The notes beneath the pieces are model-generated. The model was not told the DNA's origin. It did not search any database and worked only from the letters and a program-made list of their open reading frames with translations. A DNA stretch of 64,000 nt from Streptococcus suis (GTDB lineage Bacteria; Bacillota; Bacilli; Lactobacillales; Streptococcaceae), in NCBI GenBank assembly GCA_022354845.1, contig CP031970.1:806001-870000 (forward strand). Direction: 5' to 3'. Within the stretch, counting starts at the first letter, position 1. Each line of letters begins with the position of its first letter. The position numbers and the translations under genes were made by a program. Positions 1 through 8,068 of the stretch are shown here, piece after piece.

Positions 1-1
1 A

Positions 2-58
2 ATGAAGATAAAACACTTCGTCATAGCCTTCAAATCAGGTTTCGAAATGGAAGCATGA
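2..58 (+). pseudogene. 3' end of a serine site-specific recombinase (scar)
   Basis: The frame ends KHFVIAFKSGFEMEA followed by a stop. It matches in style the C-termini seen again at 7669-7740, 20078-20307 and about 24900-25140 (HFVISFKSGIE.E.). Only the extreme C-terminus is in the window; the rest may lie upstream of position 1 or be lost. It ends 23 bp before the promoter of the mef leader. Confidence 0.55.
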
Positions 59-80
59 GATACATTTGATTATTTTTGTA

Positions 81-109
81 TTGAATACATCGTTTTGTTG
101 TGTTATTCT
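81..109 (+). promoter_or_regulatory. Promoter of the mef/msr(D) operon
   Basis: A -35 TTGAAT (81-86) and -10 TATTCT (104-109) are separated by 17 bp and lie upstream of the leader peptide. The segment is clearly related to the erm(B) promoter at 7763-7791, including the shared TTGTTGTGTTAT just upstream of and into the -10. Confidence 0.7.
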
Positions 110-149
110 ATAGGTTGATATAAATAAAGATGTAGGAGGAACCGAAACT

Positions 150-176
150 ATGACAGCCTCAATGCGTTTAAGATAA
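150..176 (+). CDS. mef leader peptide MTASMRLR
   Basis: An eight-codon reading frame, MTASMRLR, with a good ribosome binding site (AGGAGGA, 134-140). From established knowledge this is the leader peptide of the macrolide-inducible mef/mel operon: drug-bound ribosomes stall on it and relieve transcription attenuation further down. It is present only before the first mef copy and is missing from the second copy at 10735. Confidence 0.85.
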   Translation: MTASMRLR

Positions 177-180
177 GCTG

Positions 181-229
181 GCAATAAAAAAAGCAGAATC
201 AATCCCCGATGATAGGCTTTTTTGTTGTG
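181..229 (+). terminator. Attenuator hairpin after the mef leader
   Basis: An A-rich arm ending AAAAAAGC near 186-194 can pair with GCTTTTTTGTTG at 218-229, giving a terminator-like stem with a T tract just behind the leader stop. Its position fits the anti-induction terminator of this operon. Alternative pairings were not computed. Confidence 0.5.
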
Positions 230-338
230 CTTATTTATACGATATTGAGCATTCATTAGTTACGGTGAGGATATTGGTTATTTAAGTATACCTTTATTTA
301 ACTATGTCTTTAATATGAATGTTTCCAAATTGTATGTA

Positions 339-381
339 TGCAGACCAAAAGCCACATTGTGGGGTTTGGCCTGCATTTTTT
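339..381 (+). terminator. Strong hairpin with T tract upstream of mef copy 1
   Basis: TGCAGACCAAAAGCCACA pairs with the complementary GGGGTTTGGCCTGCA arm and is followed by TTTTTT. It is a second barrier between leader and mef. The same hairpin is carried with mef copy 2 at 10630-10672. Confidence 0.75.
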
Positions 382-443
382 ATTGCCTAGAATGCTATTC
401 AAAATAGAAATTTAAGCAAAATAATATGCAGGAGATAATATAA

Positions 444-1661
444 ATGGAAAAATACAACAATTGGAAACGAAAATTTTATGCAATATGGGCAGGGCAAGCA
501 GTATCATTAATCACTAGTGCCATCCTGCAAATGGCGATTATTTTTTACCTTACAGAAAAAACAGGATCTGCGTTGGTCTTGTCTATGGCTTCATTAGTAG
601 GTTTTTTACCCTATGCGATTTTGGGGCCTGCCATTGGTGTGCTAGTGGATCGTCATGATAGGAAGAAGATAATGATTGGTGCCGATTTAATTATCGCAGC
701 AGCTGGTGCAATGCTTGCTATTGTTGCATTCTATATGGAGCTACCTGTCTGGATGGTTATGATAGTATTGTTTATCCGTAGCATTGGAACAGCTTTTCAT
801 ACCCCAGCGCTCAATGCGGTTACACCACTTTTAGTACCAGAAGAACAGCTAACGAAATGCGCAGGCTATAGTCAGTCTTTGCAGTCTATAAGCTATATTG
901 TTAGTCCGGCAGTTGCAGCACTCTTATACTCCGTTTGGGATTTAAATGCTATTATTGCCATCGACGTATTGGGTGCTGTGATTGCATCTATTACGGTAGC
1001 AATTGTACGTATACCTAAGCTGGGTAATCAAGTGCAAAGTTTGGAACCAAATTTCATAAGAGAAATGAAAGAAGGAATTGTCGTTCTGAGACAAAACAAA
1101 GGATTGTTTGCCTTATTACTCTTAGGAACACTATATACTTTTGTTTATATGCCAATTAATGCACTATTCCCTTTAATAAGCATGGAATACTTTAATGGAA
1201 CACCTGTGCATATTTCTATTACGGAAATTTCCTTTGCATTTGGAATGCTAGCAGGAGGCTTATTGTTAGGAAGATTAGGGAGCTTCGAAAAGCCTGTATT
1301 ACTAATAACTAGTTCATTTTTTATAATGGGGGCCAGTTTAGCCGTTTCGGGAATACTTCCTCCAAATGGATTTGTAATATTTGTAGTTTGCTGTGCAATA
1401 ATGGGGCTTTCGGTGCCATTTTATAGCGGCGTGCAAATAGCTCTTTATCAGGAGAAAATTAAACCTGAATATTTAGGACGTGTATTTTCTTTGACCGGAA
1501 GTATCATGTCACTTGCTATGCCAATTGGGTTAATTCTTTCTGGATTCTTTGCTGATAAAATCGGTGTAAATCATTGGTTTTTACTATCAGGTATTTTAAT
1601 TATTGGCATTGCTATAGTTTGCCCAATGATAACTGAGGTTAGAAGATTAGATTTAAAATAA
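444..1661 (+). CDS. mef(A): Macrolide efflux MFS transporter, Mef(A) type (copy 1)
   Basis: A 405-residue, 12-helix major facilitator pump for 14/15-membered macrolides in the cell membrane. The start MEKYNNW, the conserved loop motif DRHDRKK (69-75) and full length identify the Mef family. Compared with copy 2 at 10735, most of the protein is nearly identical, but residues about 262-310 and the C-terminus differ in blocks (FEKPVLLITSS here, YQKRILLITAS there). The variant residues here agree with what I recall of Mef(A); the Mef(I) subclass is possible because a catQ-like gene follows, as in the described IQ element. Subclass needs alignment. It forms an operon with msr(D), which together make the efflux/ribosome-protection pair. 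Confidence 0.93.
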   Translation: MEKYNNWKRKFYAIWAGQAVSLITSAILQMAIIFYLTEKTGSALVLSMASLVGFLPYAILGPAIGVLVDRHDRKKIMIGADLIIAAAGAMLAIVAFYMELPVWMVMIVLFIRSIGTAFHTPALNAVTPLLVPEEQLTKCAGYSQSLQSISYIVSPAVAALLYSVWDLNAIIAIDVLGAVIASITVAIVRIPKLGNQVQSLEPNFIREMKEGIVVLRQNKGLFALLLLGTLYTFVYMPINALFPLISMEYFNGTPVHISITEISFAFGMLAGGLLLGRLGSFEKPVLLITSSFFIMGASLAVSGILPPNGFVIFVVCCAIMGLSVPFYSGVQIALYQEKIKPEYLGRVFSLTGSIMSLAMPIGLILSGFFADKIGVNHWFLLSGILIIGIAIVCPMITEVRRLDLK

Positions 1662-1681
1662 ACAATATTGGAGGGATATTT

Positions 1682-1702
1682 ATGTATCTTATTTTCATGT
1701 AA
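1682..1702 (+). CDS. msr(D) leader peptide MYLIFM
   Basis: A six-codon frame MYLIFM behind GGAGGGA, followed by a hairpin and then msr(D). The known leader of msr(D) has this sequence and mediates macrolide-dependent readthrough. Here it is intact. Confidence 0.8.
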   Translation: MYLIFM

Positions 1703-1709
1703 TTCTTCC

Positions 1710-1738
1710 TGCTAAAATCGCAGGGTTTTCCCTGCGTA
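1710..1738 (+). terminator. Attenuator hairpin between msr(D) leader and msr(D)
   Basis: CGCAGGG and CCCTGCG flank a TTTT loop (about 1719-1737), right after the leader stop. It fits the attenuator that controls msr(D) expression. Confidence 0.55.
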
Positions 1739-1780
1739 CAAGCAAATGAAAGCATGCGATTATAGACAGGAGGAAATGTT

Positions 1781-3244
1781 ATGGAATTAATATTAAAAGC
1801 AAAAGACATTCGTGTGGAATTCAAAGGACGCGATGTTTTAGATATAAATGAATTAGAAGTATATGATTATGACCGTATTGGTTTAGTAGGAGTAAATGGT
1901 GCTGGAAAAAGCACTTTACTCAGGGTACTTTTAGGAGAATTAACTCCCCCAGGATGTAAAATGAATCGTCTGGGTGAACTTGCCTATATTCCCCAGTTGG
2001 ACGAAGTAACTTTGCAGGTGGAAAAAGATTTTGCACTTGTAGGCAAGCTCGGTGTTGAGCAATTAGATATACAGACCATGAGCGGTGGTGAAGAAACAAG
2101 GCTTAAAATAGCACAGGCCTTATCGGCACAGGTTCATGGTATTTTAGCGGATGAACCTACGAGCCATTTAGACCGTGAAGGAATTGATTTTCTAATTGGA
2201 CAGCTAAAATATTTTACAGGTGCACTGTTAGTTATTAGTCATGACCGCTATTTTCTTGATGAAATAGTAGATAAAATATGGGAACTGAAAGATGGCAAAA
2301 TCACTGAGTATTGGGGAAACTATTCTGATTATCTTCATCAGAAAGAGGAAGAACGCAAGAGCCAAGCTGCAGAATACGAACAATTTATTGCGGAACGTGC
2401 CCGATTAGAAAGGGCTGCGGAGGAAAAGCGAAAACAGGCTCGTAAAATAGAACAGAAGGCGAAAGGTGCTTCAAAGAAAAAAAGTACTGAAGGCGGAGGG
2501 CGTTTAGCTCATCAAAAATCAATAGGAAGTAAGGAAAAAATGATGCATAATGCCGCTAAATCCCTAGAGCACAGGATTGCAGCTTTAGGAAATGTAGAAG
2601 CTCCGGAAGACATTCGCAGAATTCGTTTCAGGCAAAGTAAAGCATTGGAGCTCCATAATCCATACCCTATAGTCGGTACGGAAATTAATAAAATATTTGG
2701 GGATAAGGCACTGTTTGAAAATGCATCTTTTCAAATTCCTCTAGGAGCAAAAGTGGCGTTAACTGGTGGTAATGGAACCGGAAAAACAACTTTAATCCAA
2801 ATGATCTTAAACCATGAAGAAGGAATTTCTATTTCACCTAAGGCAAAAATAGGTTACTTTGCACAGAATGGTTACAAGTACAACAGTAATCAGAATGTCA
2901 TGGAGTTTATGCAGGAGGATTGTGATTACAATATATCAGAAATTCGTTCAGTGCTAGCATCTATGGGGTTCAAACAGAACGATATTGGAAAAAGTTTATC
3001 TGTTTTAAGCGGTGGAGAAATTATAAAATTGTTGCTAGCTAAAATGCTCATGGGTAGATATAACATCCTACTAATGGATGAACCCAGTAACTTCCTTGAC
3101 ATACCAAGTTTAGAGGCTTTGGAAATACTAATGAAGGAGTATGCCGGAACTATCGTGTTTATCACCCACGATAAACGCTTACTCGAAAATGTAGCTGATG
3201 TAGTTTATGAAATTAGAGATAAGAAAATAAATCTGAAACATTAA
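1781..3244 (+). CDS. msr(D): ABC-F ribosomal protection protein Msr(D)
   Basis: A 487-residue ABC-F protein that displaces macrolides from the ribosome. It has two ATPase domains and no membrane segments: Walker [10 protein letters not shown] (about 37-45), signature MSGGEE, Walker [10 protein letters not shown], then the charged inter-domain linker (about 195-255), second Walker [10 protein letters not shown] (about 328-336), signature LSGGE and MDEPSNFLD. The ribosome binding site AGGAGGA lies before ATG 1781. It follows mef and its own leader, so the two genes are transcribed together with a second attenuation step. Very close to known Msr(D). Confidence 0.95.
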   Translation: MELILKAKDIRVEFKGRDVLDINELEVYDYDRIGLVGVNGAGKSTLLRVLLGELTPPGCKMNRLGELAYIPQLDEVTLQVEKDFALVGKLGVEQLDIQTMSGGEETRLKIAQALSAQVHGILADEPTSHLDREGIDFLIGQLKYFTGALLVISHDRYFLDEIVDKIWELKDGKITEYWGNYSDYLHQKEEERKSQAAEYEQFIAERARLERAAEEKRKQARKIEQKAKGASKKKSTEGGGRLAHQKSIGSKEKMMHNAAKSLEHRIAALGNVEAPEDIRRIRFRQSKALELHNPYPIVGTEINKIFGDKALFENASFQIPLGAKVALTGGNGTGKTTLIQMILNHEEGISISPKAKIGYFAQNGYKYNSNQNVMEFMQEDCDYNISEIRSVLASMGFKQNDIGKSLSVLSGGEIIKLLLAKMLMGRYNILLMDEPSNFLDIPSLEALEILMKEYAGTIVFITHDKRLLENVADVVYEIRDKKINLKH

Positions 3245-3361
3245 ATTTAAGGTAGTCGCTGGTCAGTATAGTCTGTTCTGGCTGGCGGCTCCATTGTTAA
3301 AAAGTATAAAGATTTTTTTCTAAAAATATTATTCGTTGAGAATGAGATTGGAGGGTTTATA

Positions 3362-3916
3362 TTGTTTATACGAGTAGTTCCGTATGACCCCTTTTGGGAA
3401 GTAGAGTATGAAAATGAATCACAGATGATAAGGAACATATTGAAGGATATATTGGTGGAGATTTACCATATTGGTAGTACAGCAGTTAAAGGGTTATCCG
3501 CTAAGCCAATCATTGATATAATGCCTGTAGTGACAAATATTAGTTTGGTTGATAAGCATAACGAAGAATTTGTAGCCATTGGATATGAGTGTATGGGTGA
3601 ATTTGGTGTTGAAAGACGGAGATATTTCCGCAAGGGTGGCGATAATAGAACACACCAGATTCATATTTTTGAGCAAAGCAATCACAAAGATATTAATAGG
3701 CATATAGCGGTAAGGGACTTTCTGCGTACACATCCTGACATCGCTTTAGAGTATGGTGAATTAAAGATGAAACTGGCTTTTCGATTTCCAGATGATATTG
3801 AAGGCTACTGCGCTGGTAAGAATGCTTTTATAAAGCAGCTAGAGAAAGATGCTTTGCAATGGTGGCAAATTCTCAAAGGATTGCAAGAAGCAGCTGAGGA
3901 TAATCCGTATAACTAA
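3362..3916 (+). CDS. GrpB family (UPF0157) nucleotidyltransferase-fold protein
   Basis: A 184-residue protein with the family opening VVPYDPFW, the core YHIGSTAVKGLSAKPIIDI and an internal HQIHIFE. GrpB proteins have a nucleotidyltransferase fold and mostly unknown roles; some resistance elements carry them next to acetyl- or nucleotidyl-transferases. I use the TTG at 3362 because GGAGGG stands at 3350-3355 and the next in-frame ATG would remove the N-terminal motif. No close partner gene; it lies between msr(D) and the insertion sequence. Confidence 0.8.
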   Translation: MFIRVVPYDPFWEVEYENESQMIRNILKDILVEIYHIGSTAVKGLSAKPIIDIMPVVTNISLVDKHNEEFVAIGYECMGEFGVERRRYFRKGGDNRTHQIHIFEQSNHKDINRHIAVRDFLRTHPDIALEYGELKMKLAFRFPDDIEGYCAGKNAFIKQLEKDALQWWQILKGLQEAAEDNPYN

Positions 3917-4001
3917 CAATTACATATCATGCTGATTCGTATTGGTGGAATAACACGAATTAATAAAGGATATATTTGTAGTAGCAAGTGTATTTGTTTT
4001 A

Positions 4002-4010
4002 TATTCTATG
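4002..4010. repeat. Left 9-bp target duplication of the ISLre2 element
   Basis: TATTCTATG occurs here and again at 5569-5577, directly flanking the insertion sequence. The exact 9-bp repeat shows an insertion that has not rearranged since. Confidence 0.7.
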
Positions 4011-5568
4011 CTTAGTGTAAAATTATTGTTGGATGAATAGAAAAAGAGAATAGCCTATCCGTGTTATGATAAAGTTGCAAACCAATAACACAATACGGAA
4101 AGGACTATTCTCATGAATATTATAAACGACATCACAGGAAAAATCATTAAACATATGGCATATTTGGCTGATAAACCTTTAAGTGGACAAGCAGCATTGG
4201 CTGGAGCAGTAGAGGATACTCTAGGCTTGATGATGGAAATAGGAGCAGATATCATAAGGGACTATATTGAGATGCTAGAAGAAGGTCTGATAACCAGCGA
4301 GGATAGAAAGGCTGAGTGGAACGTGCATATCAAGAATAGAGAAAAGACCATAGCAACAAAACTCGGTGATATTACATATAAGCGCACTTATTACAGGAAT
4401 AGAGAAACTGGTGCCTTCCGGCACCTGGTAGATGATCTCTTGGAAGTGGAGCCTCACGAAAGAATTGATCTGGGCTTAAAAGAAGATATGCATAAGAAAG
4501 CGAAGGAAATGTCCTATCAGCAAGTGATTGATAGCTACGACAACATCAGCATCACCAGCAGGACTACCGTTAAAAATGTAATCCATAAAGCACCGATGGA
4601 GACAGCTGGATTAGGAAGCATAGAGAAACCAAAAGAAAAGAAAAGAGTACCTGTCATCTATATCGAAGCCGATGAAGATCATGTGCACCAACAAAAAGGA
4701 AAAGGAATGTTGATGAAGCTAGCTTATATTCATGATGGCAAAGAGGCTGTTGAAGTCGTGACTACTGCAAAAAGAAAGCGTATGCGCTTAATTGAATCAA
4801 AATATATAACAGGGCTGTATCCTCAGAATGATGAGTTATGGTTTGAAGTGTTAGATTACTTGGAAGAACATTATGATCTGGATTATGTGGAAAGAATCTT
4901 CCTCTCAGGGGATGGGGCTCCATGGATCCGAGCTGGTAGTGATATATTGCCAAAGTGTCATTTTGTCATCGATGGATTCCATTTATCGAAGTACATCAAG
5001 AGCGCCACAACGCTCTATTCAGGCTTTGAGCGTAAGCTCAAGAGAGCGGTGTATTCAGGGGACAAAGAGTGGGTTGAGGCTTATTTTGACAGTATAGAAG
5101 GAAATGACCATACCCCAGAAGAACTAAAGCGTTTTGCGAGCTGTAAAAGCTATATCTTAGGGAACTGGGATGAAATTCAAAATAGGCATAAAGACGGCTA
5201 TGTAGAATGCAGTGCAGAAGGCCATGTAAGCCACATGCTCTCACATAGGTTGAGTTCTCGCCCATTGTCTTGGAGTAAAAAAGGAAGTGAAAATATAGCC
5301 AAGTTGCGTGTATACACACAAAATGGTGGCTCTATTCTTCGACTCTTAAAAACCGGTAGAGAAGATTTCACAGAGGAAAAAACTGAAATAAAATGCAATA
5401 TAAAATCCCTTAAATCCAGGAAAAAGGCAATTCAGGGATTCTCAAGTAATATCACAATATTGAAAACTGGAAAACGAACAAACATGTACAAGTTGCTTAA
5501 ACAGATTAGATACGCATAACATTGGATAAATAATTTTTCATTTCAACCAACAGTAAATTGACACGATC
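4011..5568 (+). mobile_element. ISLre2-family insertion sequence, apparently complete
   Basis: A 1558-bp element with one transposase gene. Its ends form imperfect inverted repeats: GTGTAAAATTATTGTTGG at 4015 and the reverse of the right end, GTGTCAATTTACTGTTGG. The outermost four bases match poorly, but the 9-bp duplication TATTCTATG outside both ends fixes the borders. It inserted between the GrpB gene and the cat promoter, whose -35 box starts only 17 bp beyond the right end. Confidence 0.75.
4113..5519 (+). CDS. ISLre2 family (UPF0236) transposase
   Basis: 468 residues, the usual length. Typical family features are GDITYKRTYYRN near residue 90, IYIEADEDHVHQQ near 190 (probable first catalytic acidic cluster), FLSGDGAPWIRAG and CHFVIDGFHLSKY near 270-300. 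It fills the element from about 100 bp inside the left end to 50 bp from the right end. No frameshift is seen, so it may be active. Confidence 0.9.
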   Translation: MNIINDITGKIIKHMAYLADKPLSGQAALAGAVEDTLGLMMEIGADIIRDYIEMLEEGLITSEDRKAEWNVHIKNREKTIATKLGDITYKRTYYRNRETGAFRHLVDDLLEVEPHERIDLGLKEDMHKKAKEMSYQQVIDSYDNISITSRTTVKNVIHKAPMETAGLGSIEKPKEKKRVPVIYIEADEDHVHQQKGKGMLMKLAYIHDGKEAVEVVTTAKRKRMRLIESKYITGLYPQNDELWFEVLDYLEEHYDLDYVERIFLSGDGAPWIRAGSDILPKCHFVIDGFHLSKYIKSATTLYSGFERKLKRAVYSGDKEWVEAYFDSIEGNDHTPEELKRFASCKSYILGNWDEIQNRHKDGYVECSAEGHVSHMLSHRLSSRPLSWSKKGSENIAKLRVYTQNGGSILRLLKTGREDFTEEKTEIKCNIKSLKSRKKAIQGFSSNITILKTGKRTNMYKLLKQIRYA

Positions 5569-5584
5569 TATTCTATGACCCTAT

Positions 5585-5613
5585 TTGATTTACATGATTC
5601 TATATGGTATAAT
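5585..5613 (+). promoter_or_regulatory. Promoter of the chloramphenicol acetyltransferase gene
   Basis: TTGATT (5585-5590), 17 bp, TATAAT (5608-5613). It lies just outside the insertion sequence, so expression should not depend on it. Confidence 0.7.
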
Positions 5614-5659
5614 GGACTTGCTTATAAATATAGATGCTTGGATAGCAGGAGGTTGCAAG

Positions 5660-5721
5660 ATGATGATGGCAGTTAAATTAGCCTTCTAAAATTAAATAAT
5701 AAAATTTTAGGAGGCTAATTT
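5660..5721 (+). promoter_or_regulatory. cat translational attenuator: leader peptide MMMAVKLAF and RBS-masking hairpin
   Basis: A nine-codon leader MMMAVKLAF (5660-5689) has its own AGGAGG. A 19-nt arm (5675-5693), overlapping the end of the leader, pairs with 5703-5721 with a single G-T wobble, and this right arm contains the AGGAGG of the cat gene, whose ATG begins at 5722. This is the classic layout in which a chloramphenicol-stalled ribosome on the leader opens the hairpin and frees the downstream ribosome binding site. Confidence 0.85.
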
Positions 5722-6381
5722 ATGAAATTTAATTTGATAGATATAGAGGATTGGAATAGAAAGCCATACTTTGAGCATTATTTAAATGCGGTAAGGTGCA
5801 CTTACAGTATGACTGCAAATTTAGAGATAACTAGTTTACTGCGTGAAATTAAACTTAAGGGCCTGAAACTGTACCCTACGCTTATTTATATCATCACAAC
5901 TGTAGTTAATCGTCACAAGGAGTTCCGCACCAGTTTTGATCAAAACGGTAAGTTAGGATACTGGGATAGTATGAACCCAAGTTATACTATCTTTCATAAG
6001 GATAACGAAACTTTTTCAAGTATTTGGACAGAGTATGACGAGAACTTCCCACGTTTCTACTATAATTACCTTGAGGATATCAGAAACTATAGCGACGTTA
6101 TGAATTTCATGCCTAAGGCAGGTCAACCTGCTAACACAATTAATGTGTCCAGCATTCCTTGGGTGAATTTTACCGGATTCAACTTGAATATATATAATGA
6201 TGCAACATATCTAATCCCTATTTTTACTATGGGTAAGTATTTTCAGCAGGATAATAAAATTTTATTACCTATGTCTGTACAGGTGCATCATGCGGTTTGC
6301 GACGGTTACCATACCAGCAGATTTTTTAATGAGGTACAGGAATTAGTCTCAAATTTTGAGACATGGTTAGGAGAAAAATAA
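5722..6381 (+). CDS. catQ: Chloramphenicol acetyltransferase, CatQ-like
   Basis: A 219-residue type A chloramphenicol acetyltransferase. It transfers acetyl from acetyl-CoA to the 3-hydroxyl of chloramphenicol; the active protein is a trimer. The catalytic segment HHAVCDGYH lies near residue 189-197, with SIPWVNFTGFN near 145. Sequence style fits the CatP/CatQ group, and a mef-msr(D)-cat order is known from the IQ element of streptococci, which supports catQ. Allele name not confirmed by alignment. Confidence 0.88.
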   Translation: MKFNLIDIEDWNRKPYFEHYLNAVRCTYSMTANLEITSLLREIKLKGLKLYPTLIYIITTVVNRHKEFRTSFDQNGKLGYWDSMNPSYTIFHKDNETFSSIWTEYDENFPRFYYNYLEDIRNYSDVMNFMPKAGQPANTINVSSIPWVNFTGFNLNIYNDATYLIPIFTMGKYFQQDNKILLPMSVQVHHAVCDGYHTSRFFNEVQELVSNFETWLGEK

Positions 6382-6793
6382 TATTAAAATGCTTGTGCTC
6401 GGGAGTTATAAACAAAGATCGAAAATATTGTTAAGATCGTGAGGAAGCAAAGCGACCGAAGAAGTATATGTTCCATCTATGCAAGGACTTCCCGAGAAGG
6501 CGAGTGACAGCGAAGACCGATTGGAAGGAGTCTGAGCTAAGTGGAGTAATATATTCATTCATTATAGAACCATCATTTCAAAGGATTAGAGAAATCTAAT
6601 CCTTTTTCTAGGTATTTTTATCCTAAGAATTTAATATGACAATCACGAGTTTAATTTTTATTTTGGTGCTATTTATCCTAAGCAGAGCAAAAACACTAAT
6701 TGCCGGTGATATGCTGGGAGTTGAGGATGGGTATCATGTTCCTTCTCTTGAGCAGATTAATTTCTATCATAATACGTATCATCATTTTAATTA
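6382..6793. other. Non-coding or degenerate stretch after cat
   Basis: A hairpin GGATTAGAGAAATCTAATCC followed by TTTTT (about 6583-6607) may end the cat transcript. A short frame at 6636-6794 encodes 52 residues ending LEQINFYHNTYHHFN; I do not recognise it and see no strong ribosome binding site. The rest is unassigned. Confidence 0.5.
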
Positions 6794-6910
6794 GTGGATA
6801 TGTTTCCACAAACGCCCAAAACCGTTGATATGTTCCCCTAAACCTCGAAACAGCTAAAAAACGGTTGATATGTTCCCATGGACGCTGACATCAATAATGA
6901 ACACTCGAGC
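6794..6910 (+). pseudogene. Repeated VDMFP stubs (RlmCD/RumA-like methyltransferase C-terminal motif)
   Basis: Three short units read VDMFPQTPKT (from 6794), VDMFP (from 6824) and VDMFPWT (from 6864). In 23S rRNA uracil-5-methyltransferases of the RumA/RlmCD type, a VDMFPHT motif precedes a terminal SHVE.V.LL.K motif; the latter is found just downstream at 6911, 7024 and 7144. I read these as end fragments left at an attachment site. The family match is from memory. Confidence 0.45.
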
Positions 6911-7142
6911 CATATAGAAGTAGTCGGTTTGTTAGAAAAACGCATTTAGGTTGTCCAGCTTGCGTACCTGTTTTCTGGCAAGCTGCTTCAAAGGTCCACT
7001 GGACCTTTGAACTCCCAAATACGCATCATATAGAAGTAGTCGGTTTGTTAGAAAAATGCATTTAGGTTGTCCAGCTTGCGTACCTGTTTTCTGGCAAGCT
7101 GCTTCAAAGGTCCACTGGACCTTTGAACTCCCAAATACGCAT
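6911..7142 (+). repeat. 116-bp tandem direct repeat with methyltransferase C-terminal stub
   Basis: Units 6911-7026 and 7027-7142 are almost identical. Each begins with a frame HIEVVGLLEK followed after two codons by a stop, and each contains a perfect hairpin around AAGGTCCACTGGACCTT (6988-7010 and 7104-7126) and another with CAGCTTGC/GCAAGCTG arms. The sequence after unit 2 continues with a related stub HVECVALLVKA. This looks like repeated integration at one attachment site. Confidence 0.8.
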
Positions 7143-7143
7143 C

Positions 7144-7230
7144 ACGTCGAGTGTGTCGCACTGCTCGTAAAAGCCTAGAAACCTTGGAACGAAAGGGATA
7201 ATGAAAAGCCTTGATTGCAAGGCTTTTTGC
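7144..7230 (+). pseudogene. Methyltransferase-like C-terminal stub HVECVALLVKA plus downstream terminator
   Basis: The frame HVECVALLVKA ends with TAG at about 7177-7179. The following 100 bp, with a terminator built on AAAAGCCTTGATTGCAAGGCTTTT (about 7202-7225), are repeated with few changes at 29438-29550, next to a stub ending SHVEVGALLVKA. The two places are probably equivalent chromosome-element junctions. Confidence 0.55.
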
Positions 7231-7569
7231 TTTATGGTGGGGAAGTATCAGAGTGAGTAATTTTTTGGAGGGAGTAGAAGTGATAGCTAGAAATTATCCA
7301 ATTCTATTTCCATTTACCCTGTGGGTACGTGTTTGTTTCCATTGACAAGGAGTTTGTGGGAATAGAAATGTACCCACCTTGTTTGAATCAAGTGAAGTGT
7401 AGTTGAAGGAAATCTGTTGAAAGCAATACTTCATTTTACCGAATAAGTAATAATTTAGGCAACTTCAAATCGATTAAAAAAAACTATTTTAAAGGTTAAG
7501 AGTAGACAAAAATTGTCCACTCTTTTTTGTAAACTCAATTTATCAATAAATGAAATGAGGGAATGTAAA
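7231..7569. other. Intergenic stretch with a terminator
   Basis: No gene is recognised. A hairpin AAGAGTAGACAAAAATTGTCCACTCTTTTTT (arms AGAGTGGACAA-type, 7498-7527) with a T tract precedes the small frame at 7570. Confidence 0.5.
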
Positions 7570-7740
7570 ATGAAATATTTTGAGGTTGAGTTAGAAAATC
7601 CTGATGAATTTTTAAAACTACAAACAGAAGATTTTGTGAAAGCTAATCGCTTGCTACTAAGGAAGATAATCCAGAGCGTTACAGTCTATGAAGAACACTT
7701 CGTCATATCCTTTAAATCTGGCATCGAATTGGAAGTATGA
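7570..7740 (+). pseudogene. Short chimeric frame ending in a serine recombinase C-terminus
   Basis: 56 codons from an ATG with GAGGGAA upstream. The last about 25 residues (RKIIQSVTVYEEHFVISFKSGIE) are a serine recombinase C-terminus as at 20078-20307, while the first about 30 residues (MKYFEVELENPDEF...) are not recombinase-like and are unrecognised. Likely an in-frame fusion formed by deletion. It abuts the erm(B) promoter, the same arrangement as at 1-109. Confidence 0.55.
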
Positions 7741-7762
7741 GACTCATTCCATAACTTTTATA

Positions 7763-7791
7763 TTGAACATATCATCTTGTTGTGTTATACT
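7763..7791 (+). promoter_or_regulatory. erm(B) promoter
   Basis: TTGAAC (7763-7768), 17 bp, TATACT (7786-7791). It is the homologue of the mef promoter at 81-109. Confidence 0.75.
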
Positions 7792-7848
7792 ATAAATTGA
7801 AGTTAAATTAGATGCTAAAAATTTGTAATTAAGAAGGAGGGATTCGTC

Positions 7849-7944
7849 ATGTTGGTATTCCAAATGCGTTATCAAATGCGTTATGTAGATAAAACATCTA
7901 CTGTTTTGAAACAGACTAAAAACAGTGATTACGCAGATAAATAA
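7849..7944 (+). CDS. erm(B) leader peptide with internal duplication (31 aa)
   Basis: The leader reads MLVFQMRYQMRY followed by VDKTSTVLKQ and so on. The usual leader is 27 residues with one MRY/MRN before VDK. Here the 12 bp CAAATGCGTTAT occur twice in tandem (7861-7872 and 7873-7884), adding QMRY. Drug-dependent ribosome stalling at the VDK region normally controls erm(B) translation, so the stall site is shifted four codons from the start. Confidence 0.85.
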   Translation: MLVFQMRYQMRYVDKTSTVLKQTKNSDYADK

Positions 7945-8068
7945 ATACGTTAGATTAATTCCTACCAGTGACTAATCTTATGACTTTTTAAACAGATAAC
8001 TAAAATTACAAACAAATCGTTTAACTTCTGTATTTGTTTATAGGTGTAATCACTTCAGGAGTGATTAC

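Noticed and set aside
6400..6560. A structured RNA after cat
   Set aside because: Some short complementary pieces exist, but I could not build a consistent fold or name a family.
6911..7142. 116-bp repeats as a CRISPR or tRNA pair
   Set aside because: Units abut with no variable spacers, and no cloverleaf could be formed; each begins with a coding stub.
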